The position numbers were made by a program, and so were the translations under genes. A DNA stretch of 64,000 nt from assembly GCA_944383015.1 (NCBI GenBank), contig CALWOC010000003.1, positions 58,670 to 122,669 of the forward strand, written 5' to 3'. The stretch comes from an uncultured Clostridia bacterium (GTDB lineage: Bacteria; Bacillota; Clostridia; TANB77; CAG-465). The notes under the pieces were generated by a model, which saw only the letters and a list, made by a program, of their open reading frames with translations, did no database searches and had not been told where the DNA came from. Shown here one piece after another: positions 15,652 to 24,397 of the stretch (position 1 is the first letter of the stretch; every line of letters begins with the position of its first letter).

Positions 15652-16527
15652 TTACTTGTTAAACTCACATATTGTAGTAATTCCACATGGTAAAAATTCA
15701 TCTGTACCTTTTTGTTTTAAACCAATTTCGTCAAATGAAACATTTAATTTTCTATCTTTAATTGCATGGTTTAAAACATTAGAAATAACAGTACCAGAAA
15801 GCCCACCTGTATATGTATTTATTAACATAAACATTGCATTCTTAGATAGAACTTTTCCACAAAGCTCAATTAATTCATAAATATTTTTCTCAATGCTCCA
15901 TACCTCACCATTTTTTCCTCTACCATATGAAGGTGGATCCATTATTATACAATCATATTTATTACCACGTCTAATCTCTCTTTTTACAAACTTTATTACA
16001 TCATCTACTAAAAATCTTACGGGTTTGTCTCTTAGTCCACTTGAAGCTAAATTCTCTTTTGCCCAATTTGTCATTCCTTGTGAAGAATCAACATGACATA
16101 CACTGGCTCCTGCATATGCACAAGCAACTGTTGCTCCACCAGTATATGCAAATAAATTTAACACCTTAACTTCTCTTCCTTTTCTTACTTCTTTAGATAT
16201 ATTTTCAATTATATAATCCCAGTTTACAGATTGCTCAGGGAAAAGTCCAGTATGTTTAAATCCCATTGGTTTTAAATTAAAAGTAAGTTCTTTATATTTT
16301 ATACTCCAACTATCATCCATTTTCTTTAACTTTTCCCAATGACCACCACCAGTAGAACTACGTATATATCTTGCATGTGCATCTTCCCAAAGTTTAGGAT
16401 ATTTCTTATCTGGCCAAACTATTTGTGGATCAGGTCTTATTAATATATATTTTCCCCATCTTTCAAGTTTTTCACCATTTGCCATATCAAGTAACTCATA
16501 TTCTCTTAATTCTTTACTATAACGCAT
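15652..16527 (-). CDS. Class I SAM-dependent methyltransferase, RlmI/RlmK-like
   Basis: 291 aa. The Rossmann core contains VLNLFAYTGGATVACAYAGA (motif I), HVDSSQGM (motif II) and the catalytic-type MDPPSYGRG near residue 200, as in the 23S rRNA methyltransferase family RlmI/RlmK/YccW. The N-terminal region (LERWGKYILIRPDPQIVWPD) replaces the PUA domain of E. coli RlmI and may be a short substrate-binding domain. rRNA is the likely substrate, inferred from the family. AAGGAG is correctly placed. It is divergent from ylbJ, with only 30 bases between them. Confidence 0.85.
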   Translation of the reverse strand: MRYSKELREYELLDMANGEKLERWGKYILIRPDPQIVWPDKKYPKLWEDAHARYIRSSTGGGHWEKLKKMDDSWSIKYKELTFNLKPMGFKHTGLFPEQSVNWDYIIENISKEVRKGREVKVLNLFAYTGGATVACAYAGASVCHVDSSQGMTNWAKENLASSGLRDKPVRFLVDDVIKFVKREIRRGNKYDCIIMDPPSYGRGKNGEVWSIEKNIYELIELCGKVLSKNAMFMLINTYTGGLSGTVISNVLNHAIKDRKLNVSFDEIGLKQKGTDEFLPCGITTICEFNK

Positions 16528-16557
16528 ATTATTTTCTCCTTTTTCATAAGATTTATT

Positions 16558-17619
16558 ATGATTAAAATTAATACTAAACTTTTAAAATTGTTTACATTAA
16601 TTATTTGTTTATTTTGTATATTTACTTTTCAAAAAAGCAACTATATATCTATAAGAAATACGATTGGTCTCTTTCTTGACTCAGTAATGCCTTCTTTATT
16701 TCCTTTTATATTATTTACAAATATATTAATTTTAAGTGGTATATCAAAATACATAACTAATTATTTTAAAAAGTATGGAAATTTAATATATGTTAGTATA
16801 ATAGGATTTTTTTGTGGATATCCAATGGGTGCTAAAGCAACCTATACTTTATTTTCAGAAGGCAAAATAACAAAAAAACAAGCTTCTTTTTTAATGTCAT
16901 TTGCAAATAATTGTAATCCAATATTTATACTCTCAACAATTGGTATATGTATTTTAGATAATATCTATATTGGACTAATACTTTTAATAAGTCATTACAT
17001 TGCTGCAATAATAATATGTATATTTAATTTTACACATAATGATATTATACACGAAAAAATTGAAAATTCAAATATATTTAAGAAAAAGGAAGACAAAAAT
17101 TTACATAAGAGTACATTTGAAATATTAGATTTATCAATAAAATCTACTTTCGTAACTCTTGGAAACATACTTACCTTTATAATATTATTTAACCTATGCT
17201 TTTCAATAATAGAAATAATACTAACTAAATTGAATATTTCAAAAAATATTATATACTCATTATCTGGACTTTTTGAAATAACAAATGGAACAAGATTAAT
17301 TTACTTAAATACAAACTTCAGTTTTCCATTTACTATAGCTTTAATTTCATTTATGCTATCTTTTAGTGGATTTTCTATTATTTTTCAAGTTTATTCTTGC
17401 ATTTATAAAGCAAAAATTAAATTATTATACATTGTAAAAAATAAATTTATACAAGGAATAATTTCTGGAATTATAACATATTTCTTAATAAACTTTAGTA
17501 ATATTAAAAACATAGAACATACAAATATGATAAAATTTAATGCCACCTCATACTTTATTATTAGTGTATCCCTTCTTTTTATGTTTGTATTTGCATTAAA
17601 AAAAGTAACTCGAAAATAA
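16558..17619 (+). CDS. ylbJ: Sporulation integral membrane protein YlbJ
   Basis: 353 aa with about eight membrane segments and a nucleoside-recognition (Gate) type fold. Diagnostic stretches are LDSVMPSLFPFILFTNILI (about residues 39-57), GFFCGYPMGAKATYTLFSEGKI and SFANNCNPIFIL. YlbJ is needed for spore cortex formation in Bacillus, so its presence argues for a spore-forming ancestry. No convincing SD precedes the ATG at 16558, which is unusual for this window. The N-terminal LKLFTLIICLFCIFTF supports a start here. It is one of only four plus-strand genes. Confidence 0.88.
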   Translation: MIKINTKLLKLFTLIICLFCIFTFQKSNYISIRNTIGLFLDSVMPSLFPFILFTNILILSGISKYITNYFKKYGNLIYVSIIGFFCGYPMGAKATYTLFSEGKITKKQASFLMSFANNCNPIFILSTIGICILDNIYIGLILLISHYIAAIIICIFNFTHNDIIHEKIENSNIFKKKEDKNLHKSTFEILDLSIKSTFVTLGNILTFIILFNLCFSIIEIILTKLNISKNIIYSLSGLFEITNGTRLIYLNTNFSFPFTIALISFMLSFSGFSIIFQVYSCIYKAKIKLLYIVKNKFIQGIISGIITYFLINFSNIKNIEHTNMIKFNATSYFIISVSLLFMFVFALKKVTRK

Positions 17620-17634
17620 AATTTTCAAGTTACT
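17604..17634 (+). terminator. Possible hairpin at the ylbJ stop
   Basis: AGTAACTCGAAAA pairs with TTTTCAAGTTACT across the stop codon. The T tail is weak, so termination may be partial. Confidence 0.4.
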
Positions 17635-17732
17635 ATATATAAATTAAAGAAGGGGGGTAAACTTTAAGTCTACACTAATATTATATACAATTATATTTTT
17701 TTTATTCATAAAAATATTAAGGAGGTGAGAAA

Positions 17733-17945
17733 ATGGATAAAAATCAACCTTTTTTTGACCCATATAATTTTAATACAATGCAACCAAATACAGTAGGTCA
17801 GTCAAACATTGATCCTACTATGGATCAAATGCCAAATCCAATGATGTATTATGAACAACAATATATGTATTATAGATATCTTACACAAGTTTTAGAATAT
17901 AAAATTAAATTAAAAGAATATGAAAACTTAAATAAACAAAATTAA
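17733..17945 (+). CDS. Small Q/N/P/Y/M-rich protein, unknown
   Basis: 70 aa behind a very strong SD (AAGGAGGTG). The N-terminal half is low-complexity, rich in Asn, Gln, Pro and Met. It is followed by aromatic clusters (MMYYEQQYMYYRYLTQ) and a short charged helix (LEYKIKLKEYENLNKQN). Composition and placement after ylbJ recall small spore-coat-type proteins, but no family is recognised and this is only an inference. It ends in a strong bidirectional terminator. Confidence 0.75.
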   Translation: MDKNQPFFDPYNFNTMQPNTVGQSNIDPTMDQMPNPMMYYEQQYMYYRYLTQVLEYKIKLKEYENLNKQN

Positions 17946-17954
17946 AAAAGCATA

Positions 17955-17984
17955 ATGAAGTGAACATTTGAGTGTTCACTTCAT
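17955..17984. terminator. Bidirectional terminator
   Basis: A 12-bp perfect stem (ATGAAGTGAACA and complement) with a 6-base loop is followed by eight T on the plus strand and six T on the minus strand. It serves both the 70-aa gene and the reductase gene. Confidence 0.9.
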
Positions 17985-17992
17985 AATTTTTT

Positions 17993-18730
17993 TTATATTA
18001 CAAGTCCACCATTTGGGCTTATTACTTGACCTGTTATATATCTTGCCTCATATGAAGCTAAAAATTTAACAGAGGCTGCTACATCTTCAACAGCTCCTAT
18101 CTTTCCAAGTGGTATTTCATCTTTTAATACTTTCATATCTTCATCTGAAAGTGTACTTAACATATCTGTAGATATTGCACCTGGTGCAACAACATTTACT
18201 GTAATATTTGATGGTGCAAGTTCTTTTGCTAAAGCTTTACTCATTCCAATAATTGCTGCTTTTGAAGTAGAATATGCAACTTCTAAAGAAGCCCCTACCA
18301 TTCCCCAAATTGATGATATGTTTATAATTGTTCCGTCTTTTCTTGGTAGCATAGATTTTTTCAAAACAGATTGTGTCATATTAAATGTTCCCAATATATT
18401 TACATTTAACATCCTCTCAAGTTCTTGCTGAGAAATATCCACAAATAATTTATACTCACTTATTCCTGCATTATTTACAAGCACATCTATATTTCCAAAA
18501 GTTCCTATAACATAGTCTACCATTTTATCTACTTCGTCTCTTTTAGTTATATCCGCTTTATATATTATTACACTACATCCAGCTTTTGCAAGCTCATCAC
18601 AAAGTTCTTTTGCCTCTTTTTCAGAAGTATTATAATTTACACAAACATTATATCCACTATATGCAAAATCTTTTGCTATAGCTCTTCCAATACCTTTTGC
18701 AGCTCCAGTTATAATTATTGTTTTACTCAT
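17993..18730 (-). CDS. Short-chain dehydrogenase; FabG-like, probably EF-P 5-aminopentanone reductase (YmfI)
   Basis: 245 aa from the ATG at 18730, placed about seven bases after GAGG; an ATG two codons earlier abuts the SD. It has the Rossmann motif TGAAKGIG, NNAG, the catalytic YSTSK (Tyr and Lys) and PGAISTDM. The block ISSIWGMVGASLEVAYSTSKAA and the genomic isolation from fatty-acid genes resemble the YmfI group, which reduces a modification on elongation factor P in Firmicutes. FabG (3-oxoacyl-ACP reductase) is the alternative, since motifs alone do not settle it. Confidence 0.8.
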   Translation of the reverse strand: MSKTIIITGAAKGIGRAIAKDFAYSGYNVCVNYNTSEKEAKELCDELAKAGCSVIIYKADITKRDEVDKMVDYVIGTFGNIDVLVNNAGISEYKLFVDISQQELERMLNVNILGTFNMTQSVLKKSMLPRKDGTIINISSIWGMVGASLEVAYSTSKAAIIGMSKALAKELAPSNITVNVVAPGAISTDMLSTLSDEDMKVLKDEIPLGKIGAVEDVAASVKFLASYEARYITGQVISPNGGLVI

Positions 18731-18781
18731 TCTCATACCTCTTTTCTTTTATATTATTTATTGTATCATAAAATAATATAA

Positions 18782-18810
18782 AAAGTACATACTTTTTTAG
18801 TATGTACTTT
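18782..18810 (-). terminator. Terminator after the coiled-coil gene
   Basis: AAAGTACATACT pairs with AGTATGTACTTT with a 5-base loop, then T-rich sequence on the minus strand. Confidence 0.75.
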
Positions 18811-18821
18811 CAAATTGCTAT

Positions 18822-20678
18822 TTATATTGTTTTATCTTGTTCACTTTTTTCCTTTGTATCTTTGGTATTTTTATCATTTTCTAGTCTTTTTACCTCTGCT
18901 TCAACTCTTTCGTTTTGATCTTTAACTAATTTTTCTGCATTTTGTACAAATAAGAAATTATTTACACTTTCTTTTGCATTTCCAACAACTTCTTTAGCTT
19001 TATCTTTTGCTTGTCCAGCTTTTTCTACAGCACTATCTTTTACATTACTAGCAACTTCTTTTGCATCTTCTGCCTTAGAGCCAATAGCTTTAATAGGTTG
19101 TACATATGTATCCTTACTTAATATTGCATCTTTAAAACTAATTATTCTTGATCTAATAGTTTTTATCTTATTAGTAGATTTTCTAAAATCTGCTACATTT
19201 TTTATTGATTCATATTTTGAATCAAGTTCATTTAATTCATTTTCAAGACTTTGCTTTTGTTCATCAGATAATTCTCTATCTGATAATTTATCTTCAATTT
19301 CTCTTCTCTTATTATTATAAAATTTATTTGCATCGTTAAATTCTTTTTTTATATTTTCTGGATTTTCAATACCGATATCTTTTAATGCCATTTCCATCAT
19401 AGGTCCTTTAGCAAGTTTTAAAAGTCTATCTCTTGTATCATTAAATAATTTTGCTTTTTTAGGACTTAAATTCTTTCCTGTAACAGCTAAAGCCTTTAAA
19501 ATAACACTTTTGCATTCTGGATTATTTAACATTTCAAGTCTTGCTTTATCTGTAAAATTATTTGCGAAATTAGTTAAAACTTTATTTGATTCATTAAAAT
19601 CTAAACTATTATCTGAATTATATCCTAGCATAGAAAGATAATCTGGTTCTAAATTTAATTCTTCATCTAATCCATCATCTCCAACGACTGCATCATTTGA
19701 TATACTAGATTTACCATTTGCTCCCATTTGTTGTGCAAGTTTTGCTGCAACTTCTGGCGGAATAGTGCCTGCTTTTTGTTGAGCATTATTTGCTTGTTGT
19801 TCTTGTTTTTCTTCTTGTTCTTGCTCATCTTTATTATTATCTTCTATTGCTTCTCCATCTTGATTAATTTCTTCAACTTTATCTGATACATTATTTAGGA
19901 AATCTTTTTCTTTATCATACTCTCCCAATGAGTTCTTTATATCATTATCTGAATAAACAACATCAGCACCACTAATAGCGTACGGTGCAACTCTGTTACC
20001 TAAAACTTTAATTGCCTCTTTCTTTGTTGCTTGTGTTGCTTTATAAGATGTCTCACAATCAGAAATCAATCCATCAATTGTTTCTTTTCCACCTTTTCCA
20101 AGTATTCCATTTAAATAACCAACGTCTTCATTTAACTTACTTAATTCACTAGTTAGCTCTTCTAACTTTTTTTTCTCATCATCTGTAATATCAACTTTAG
20201 ATTGTAAATCTTCAATTTCAGAATTTATACTATTAATTTTCTCTTTTGTTTCATCAAGCAAATTCTCAGCATCTTTTTTTAATTGTTGAAGCTCACCTGA
20301 TGATTCCTTATTATTTTTTTCTCCAACTAATCTATTTATTTTTTTATCTCTTTCGGTTAATCTTTGAATTACATTTGTTTTAGCTTTAGCATAACAATCA
20401 CTTTTTAAAATCTGTTCATTATTCAATTTAAAATTATTATATTCTGATTTTAAATCATTAGGTAATTCATTTGCTGAACTTATTGTGGATAAATCTACAT
20501 CATCCTTTTGAAAGTTTTCCTTAAAAACACTGAACTTATATTGTTCCATATTCGATGACAAATCTGATAAAACTTTTCCTAAAGTGTCTTCAACAGTATT
20601 TGCATTAAAATTGCCTACTTCTGTTACTTCATCACCTTTTTCTTTAAACCTATTTCTAATCTCATCAATTTCTGGCAT
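18822..20678 (-). CDS. Large soluble coiled-coil protein, unknown
   Basis: 618 aa with no signal peptide or membrane helix. Long helical stretches (residues about 115-205 and 455-525, rich in E, K, L) are predicted coiled coils. A middle low-complexity acidic and Gln-rich linker (QEQEEKQEQQANNAQQKAG) separates two halves. Near residues 545-585 there are LEA-like amphipathic repeats (AKEVASNVKDSAVEKAGQAKDKAKE). No enzyme motif is seen. It follows a 43-aa protein with only 14 bases between, under a near-consensus promoter, so it should be well expressed. Role unknown; cytoplasmic structural or stress-protective functions are possible. Confidence 0.75.
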   Translation of the reverse strand: MPEIDEIRNRFKEKGDEVTEVGNFNANTVEDTLGKVLSDLSSNMEQYKFSVFKENFQKDDVDLSTISSANELPNDLKSEYNNFKLNNEQILKSDCYAKAKTNVIQRLTERDKKINRLVGEKNNKESSGELQQLKKDAENLLDETKEKINSINSEIEDLQSKVDITDDEKKKLEELTSELSKLNEDVGYLNGILGKGGKETIDGLISDCETSYKATQATKKEAIKVLGNRVAPYAISGADVVYSDNDIKNSLGEYDKEKDFLNNVSDKVEEINQDGEAIEDNNKDEQEQEEKQEQQANNAQQKAGTIPPEVAAKLAQQMGANGKSSISNDAVVGDDGLDEELNLEPDYLSMLGYNSDNSLDFNESNKVLTNFANNFTDKARLEMLNNPECKSVILKALAVTGKNLSPKKAKLFNDTRDRLLKLAKGPMMEMALKDIGIENPENIKKEFNDANKFYNNKRREIEDKLSDRELSDEQKQSLENELNELDSKYESIKNVADFRKSTNKIKTIRSRIISFKDAILSKDTYVQPIKAIGSKAEDAKEVASNVKDSAVEKAGQAKDKAKEVVGNAKESVNNFLFVQNAEKLVKDQNERVEAEVKRLENDKNTKDTKEKSEQDKTI

Positions 20679-20692
20679 AATTTACCTCCCTA

Positions 20693-20824
20693 TTAATATT
20701 TATTTACATATTGTTTTAAAGACTCAATAAAGTCTAAATGTGCATCTCTTTCTACTTCCTCTTTTAGTTCTGTAACTTCTTGCTGTAAAGAATCAAATCT
20801 TTGTTTTATTTCCTCCACTGTCAT
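20693..20824 (-). CDS. Small 43-aa helical protein upstream of the coiled-coil gene
   Basis: A short frame with ATG at 20824, eight bases after GGGGG, ending in TAA. The sequence begins MTVEEIKQRFDSLQQEVTEL and continues as one charged heptad-like helix, finishing YVNKY. It shares the amphipathic character of its 618-aa neighbour and is the first gene after the promoter at 20857-20885. Its codon structure, SD and position make it credible. Pairing with the larger coiled-coil protein is a guess. Confidence 0.65.
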   Translation of the reverse strand: MTVEEIKQRFDSLQQEVTELKEEVERDAHLDFIESLKQYVNKY

Positions 20825-20856
20825 ATAAACAACCCCCTATAACATCTTATAATTAA

Positions 20857-20885
20857 ATTATAGCTTATAAAAAAAATAAAGTCAA
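20857..20885 (-). promoter_or_regulatory. Strong promoter of the coiled-coil operon
   Basis: Minus strand TTGACT (20880-20885), 17-base spacer, TATAAT (20857-20862). The -35 box lies inside the terminator stem of the upstream gene. Confidence 0.8.
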
Positions 20886-20902
20886 TATACTTGACTTTAT
20901 TT
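20874..20902 (-). terminator. Terminator after the CDP-glycerol transferase gene
   Basis: A 12-bp stem (AAATAAAGTCAA and complement), 5-base loop, long T run on the minus strand. It overlaps the -35 box of the next operon. Confidence 0.8.
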
Positions 20903-20940
20903 ACTATATTTTACATAATATTTTTAATATTTATGTAATT

Positions 20941-22281
20941 TTATTTCTTAAATGGTCTTCCTAACTTTCTTATACCTTCCAAAAACTTCCAACCTTTGGA
21001 ATTAATTATTTGAGCTATAAAATCATCTAATTCTTTAATTCTTGCTTCTCTTTGAGCAATAACTTCATTCTTTTCATCTAAAATTCTACTTAACTCATCA
21101 ACTCTTGCTTTTAAAGTTCCTACTACTCCTAAGCCTTTACTTTTTAGTTTAGAATTTAGATTATTTCCATCAAAAAAGTAATCACAAATATTGTCACATC
21201 CACCATCTTTTAAATTTGAAAACCAAAGCTCTCTTTTCTTTTTAAACTCTTCTTTATATTTAAAGTTTTCACTTAAACTATCACTAATTCCATCTTTTAG
21301 TTGGCTTATATCTTTTACTTGATAGCCAGGCATCCAAAAATCTATATTTCCAAAAGTAAAGCCTCTATTTTTTCTATATTCTTCAATATCATTTGTTAAA
21401 TATACTACTGGTTTATTTAAAAATACAAATTCTATTCCTAAAGATGAGTAATCCGTAATCATAAGATCTGCTGCATCTAAAATATCATTTACTGTTAAGT
21501 TATTATCACTTAATGCTTTTTCCTCTATAACCCTAACATTTTTTGAAACAGCATATTTTAAATCTAGTTCCTCACTTGGATGTTTTTTTATACATAATAG
21601 GTAATTGTTTTCTTCAAGAAACTTAAATAATTCTTCTTCATTATAATCTTGTATATTAAATATATTATTAGTATTTACTTGCGCTTCTTGACCCCTATTG
21701 CAGCCTTTTCTAAAAGTTGGCATATAATATATTATTTTATTAAAATCAGATACATATTCATTTAAAACAATTCTTAAATTTTCTTTTGCTTTAGGATTTA
21801 TAATATAATTAAGTTTTGGGTATCCCAAAGATAAAGTCCTTGAATATTCTATATTAAATCTAGTAGCAAAAATAACTCTCCAAAAATCTGATGGTAAAAT
21901 TATATAGTCAACTCTTTCTTTAGCACTTTCATACCATTCTTTATCAAAATCAAGCATATTATCTGACATATATCCAACTTGTTTTGGACTTATCCCATGC
22001 CACAACTCAACATAAATTGATTTTTCATTTTTTTCATTTAATAAATTACAATGAGTTGTAAAAAATACATCTACATCTTTCATTTTTTCATAGTAATCCG
22101 CATTTCCTATCTTATATACTTCAACATTTTCTGCTTTAAGTTTATTTAGCATATCATCAGAATTTACTGCCCAAATTAAATTCATATTATCCTTATATCT
22201 ATCTTTCATATATTCATATAAAGCTTTTGCATTACTAGAAAAATCTGGGAAACTACAAAACGTTATGTTTAATTTTTTCAT
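20941..22281 (-). CDS. CDP-glycerol glycerophosphotransferase family protein (TagB/TagF-like)
   Basis: 446 aa from the ATG at 22281; AGGTG lies six bases upstream, and an ATG three codons earlier is too close to it. GT-B glycerophosphotransferase features are FFTTHCNLLN, VELWHGISPKQVGYM, YMPTFRKGCN, KKHPSEE and ADLMITDYSSLGIEFVFLNKPVVYL (about residues 270-295). The C-terminal 60 residues are a coiled coil (ARVDELSRILDEKNEVIAQREARIKELDDF) ending in a basic tail. It should transfer glycerol phosphate from CDP-glycerol to a wall polymer or glycan. A TagD-like cytidylyltransferase that could make CDP-glycerol lies at 42530-42949. Confidence 0.9.
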   Translation of the reverse strand: MKKLNITFCSFPDFSSNAKALYEYMKDRYKDNMNLIWAVNSDDMLNKLKAENVEVYKIGNADYYEKMKDVDVFFTTHCNLLNEKNEKSIYVELWHGISPKQVGYMSDNMLDFDKEWYESAKERVDYIILPSDFWRVIFATRFNIEYSRTLSLGYPKLNYIINPKAKENLRIVLNEYVSDFNKIIYYMPTFRKGCNRGQEAQVNTNNIFNIQDYNEEELFKFLEENNYLLCIKKHPSEELDLKYAVSKNVRVIEEKALSDNNLTVNDILDAADLMITDYSSLGIEFVFLNKPVVYLTNDIEEYRKNRGFTFGNIDFWMPGYQVKDISQLKDGISDSLSENFKYKEEFKKKRELWFSNLKDGGCDNICDYFFDGNNLNSKLKSKGLGVVGTLKARVDELSRILDEKNEVIAQREARIKELDDFIAQIINSKGWKFLEGIRKLGRPFKK

Positions 22282-22346
22282 ATCATACACCTATATCCTA
22301 TTTTAATCATAATTAAATTATAATATCTTTTAAACCATAAAGCAAC

Positions 22347-22386
22347 AAAAAAGTCCAAAATACTTTTAATATTTTGGACTTTTTTA
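22347..22386 (-). terminator. Terminator after galE
   Basis: AAAAAAGTCCAAAAT pairs with ATTTTGGACTTTTTT, T run on the minus strand. Confidence 0.85.
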
Positions 22387-22397
22387 TTAAATATAAA

Positions 22398-23405
22398 TTA
22401 ACTATTTTTTCTTTCAAAATTCCAAGCATCTCTACACATATCTTCTAGTGTCTTAGTAGCAACAAATCCTAATTCTTCTTTTGCTTTGGCAGGATCTGAA
22501 TAACATGCTGCAATATCACCAGCTCTTCTTGGTGCAATTTTATATGGAATATGTACATTATTTGCTTTTTCAAAAGCATTTACCATATCTAAAACACTAT
22601 ATCCTACACCTGTTCCTAAATTATATATATGCATACCTTTTCCATCTTTTTTTAATTTATCTAATGCTTTTATATGACCAACTGCTAAATCAACAACATG
22701 TATGTAATCTCTTACACCAGTTCCATCTTTAGTATCATAATCATTTCCAAATACAGAAAGCTCTTTAAGTTTACCTGCTGCAACCTTTTGTATAAAAGGC
22801 ATTAAATTTGCTGGTATTCCTTTTGGATCTTCACCAATTAGACCACTTTCATGTGCTCCAACAGGATTAAAATATCTAAGAATAGCTATATTCCATTCAT
22901 TATCTGATTTATATAAGTCTTGAAGTATTTGTTCAACCATAAGCTTAGATGTTCCATATGGATTTGTTGTTCCTCCAACTTTACAATCTTCTGTTATAGG
23001 AATAATTTCAGGATCTCCATATACTGTTGCAGATGATGAAAATACTAATGTTTTTACATTATGTTTTTTCATTTCATCAAGTAAAACTAAAACTGTAGAA
23101 ACATTATTCATGTAATATTCTACTGGTTTTTGAACAGATTCTCCTACTGCTTTATATGCGGCAAAATCAATTACTGCATCTATTTTATTTTCTGTAAAAA
23201 TTTTTTCTAATATATTTCTATCAATCATATTTCCTTCATATAATTTTAAATCTTTACCTGTTATTTTCTTTACATTCTCTAATGCCTCAGGAGTACTATT
23301 TGAAAAGTTATCTAAAACTACTATTTCTTCTCCCTTATTTAAAAGCTCGACACATGTATGTGTACCAATATATCCGGCTCCCCCTGTTACTAATATTTTT
23401 GACAT
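22398..23405 (-). CDS. galE: UDP-glucose 4-epimerase
   Basis: 335 aa, normal length. N-terminal NAD-binding motif TGGAGYIG, then SSSATVYG, the catalytic Tyr in [17 protein letters not shown] and the conserved [10 protein letters not shown]. It interconverts UDP-glucose and UDP-galactose. With glf at 25613-26722 it supplies UDP-galactofuranose for the surface glycan. It has its own promoter (23465-23493) and a terminator, so it can be expressed independently. Confidence 0.96.
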   Translation of the reverse strand: MSKILVTGGAGYIGTHTCVELLNKGEEIVVLDNFSNSTPEALENVKKITGKDLKLYEGNMIDRNILEKIFTENKIDAVIDFAAYKAVGESVQKPVEYYMNNVSTVLVLLDEMKKHNVKTLVFSSSATVYGDPEIIPITEDCKVGGTTNPYGTSKLMVEQILQDLYKSDNEWNIAILRYFNPVGAHESGLIGEDPKGIPANLMPFIQKVAAGKLKELSVFGNDYDTKDGTGVRDYIHVVDLAVGHIKALDKLKKDGKGMHIYNLGTGVGYSVLDMVNAFEKANNVHIPYKIAPRRAGDIAACYSDPAKAKEELGFVATKTLEDMCRDAWNFERKNS

Positions 23406-23464
23406 AATAATCTAACCATCCTTTCGTAAAAACTATATTTATATAATATTATATCATTGTGATA

Positions 23465-23493
23465 ATTATATAATAACATTGTAAAAAAATCAA
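23465..23493 (-). promoter_or_regulatory. Promoter of galE
   Basis: Minus strand TTGATT (23488-23493), 17-base spacer, TATAAT (23465-23470). Confidence 0.65.
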
Positions 23494-23500
23494 TCACTTG

Positions 23501-24385
23501 TTAATATTCAACTGATACATTAGACTGACTTAAATAACTTGCAAACATAGATAAACTCATAGTTCTATTTGCATAAATTCTTGTTATGTGATAATAGTCT
23601 TCAAGATTATCTGTATTACATATTCCACCAAGCATTTCAAGTCCAAAATCATAATAGTCTTTTATTATATCCAAAGTATCATCATTATACCTACCACTTG
23701 GATAACAATATACTGTAACTTCTTGTCCAGTAATAGACTCTAATCTTTCTTTAGATTCCACAGCTTCTGCTACTTGCTCTTCGTATGTCATTTGATCTAA
23801 ATAACCGTGTGTCTTTGTATGAGACTCGATTTTTACAAGACCACTGTCTGCAATTTCTTTTAATTGTTCTTCTGTTAAATAATTCTCCCCATTAATATAA
23901 TCTGTTATAATAAATATAGTTGCTTTTTGATTATATTTCTTAAGCAAAGGAAAAGCATTATCATAAAAATATACAAAACAATCGTCAAAAGTAAGCGCAA
24001 CTGGTTTTTTATACTTATATAAATCGTCCATCTCGTCTATAAATATAGTCTCATATCCATTTTCTGTAATATATTGTAATTGTTCCTCTAAAGTTTCAGG
24101 TTTTAAAAAGTTTTCTGTATCTGGATAATCTCCATAATCATCAAGTATAAAATGATACATAAATATTGGAACAGTAGCACTTGTGCTCTTAGGCACTACT
24201 GTAGTATCTGCTAAAGCTTCTAAATTTTTAGTTGTATCAATTGTAGAAGTAATATTAAATTCACCTAAACTTAATTTAATATTATTTCCTAATAACTTTT
24301 TAATACCTAAAATAACAAGTATAACAATTACTATACATATTACTATAATAAGTATTGTTGAAATCATCTTTTTCTTATTTTTCAT
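23501..24385 (-). CDS. Exported polysaccharide deacetylase (NodB domain, CE4)
   Basis: 294 aa from the ATG at 24385, seven bases after GGAGGGG; the GTG at 24397 lies inside that SD region. A membrane anchor (MISTILIIVICIVIVILVILG) is followed by a linker, then PIFMYHFILDDYGDYP. The NodB motifs are ALTFDDCF (metal Asp pair), ESHTKTHGYL (metal His residues) and YPSGRYND. It removes acetyl groups from a GlcNAc polymer such as peptidoglycan or surface glycan, outside the membrane. It follows a GT4 gene with a 12-base gap. Confidence 0.88.
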   Translation of the reverse strand: MKNKKKMISTILIIVICIVIVILVILGIKKLLGNNIKLSLGEFNITSTIDTTKNLEALADTTVVPKSTSATVPIFMYHFILDDYGDYPDTENFLKPETLEEQLQYITENGYETIFIDEMDDLYKYKKPVALTFDDCFVYFYDNAFPLLKKYNQKATIFIITDYINGENYLTEEQLKEIADSGLVKIESHTKTHGYLDQMTYEEQVAEAVESKERLESITGQEVTVYCYPSGRYNDDTLDIIKDYYDFGLEMLGGICNTDNLEDYYHITRIYANRTMSLSMFASYLSQSNVSVEY

Positions 24386-24397
24386 ATACCCCTCCAC

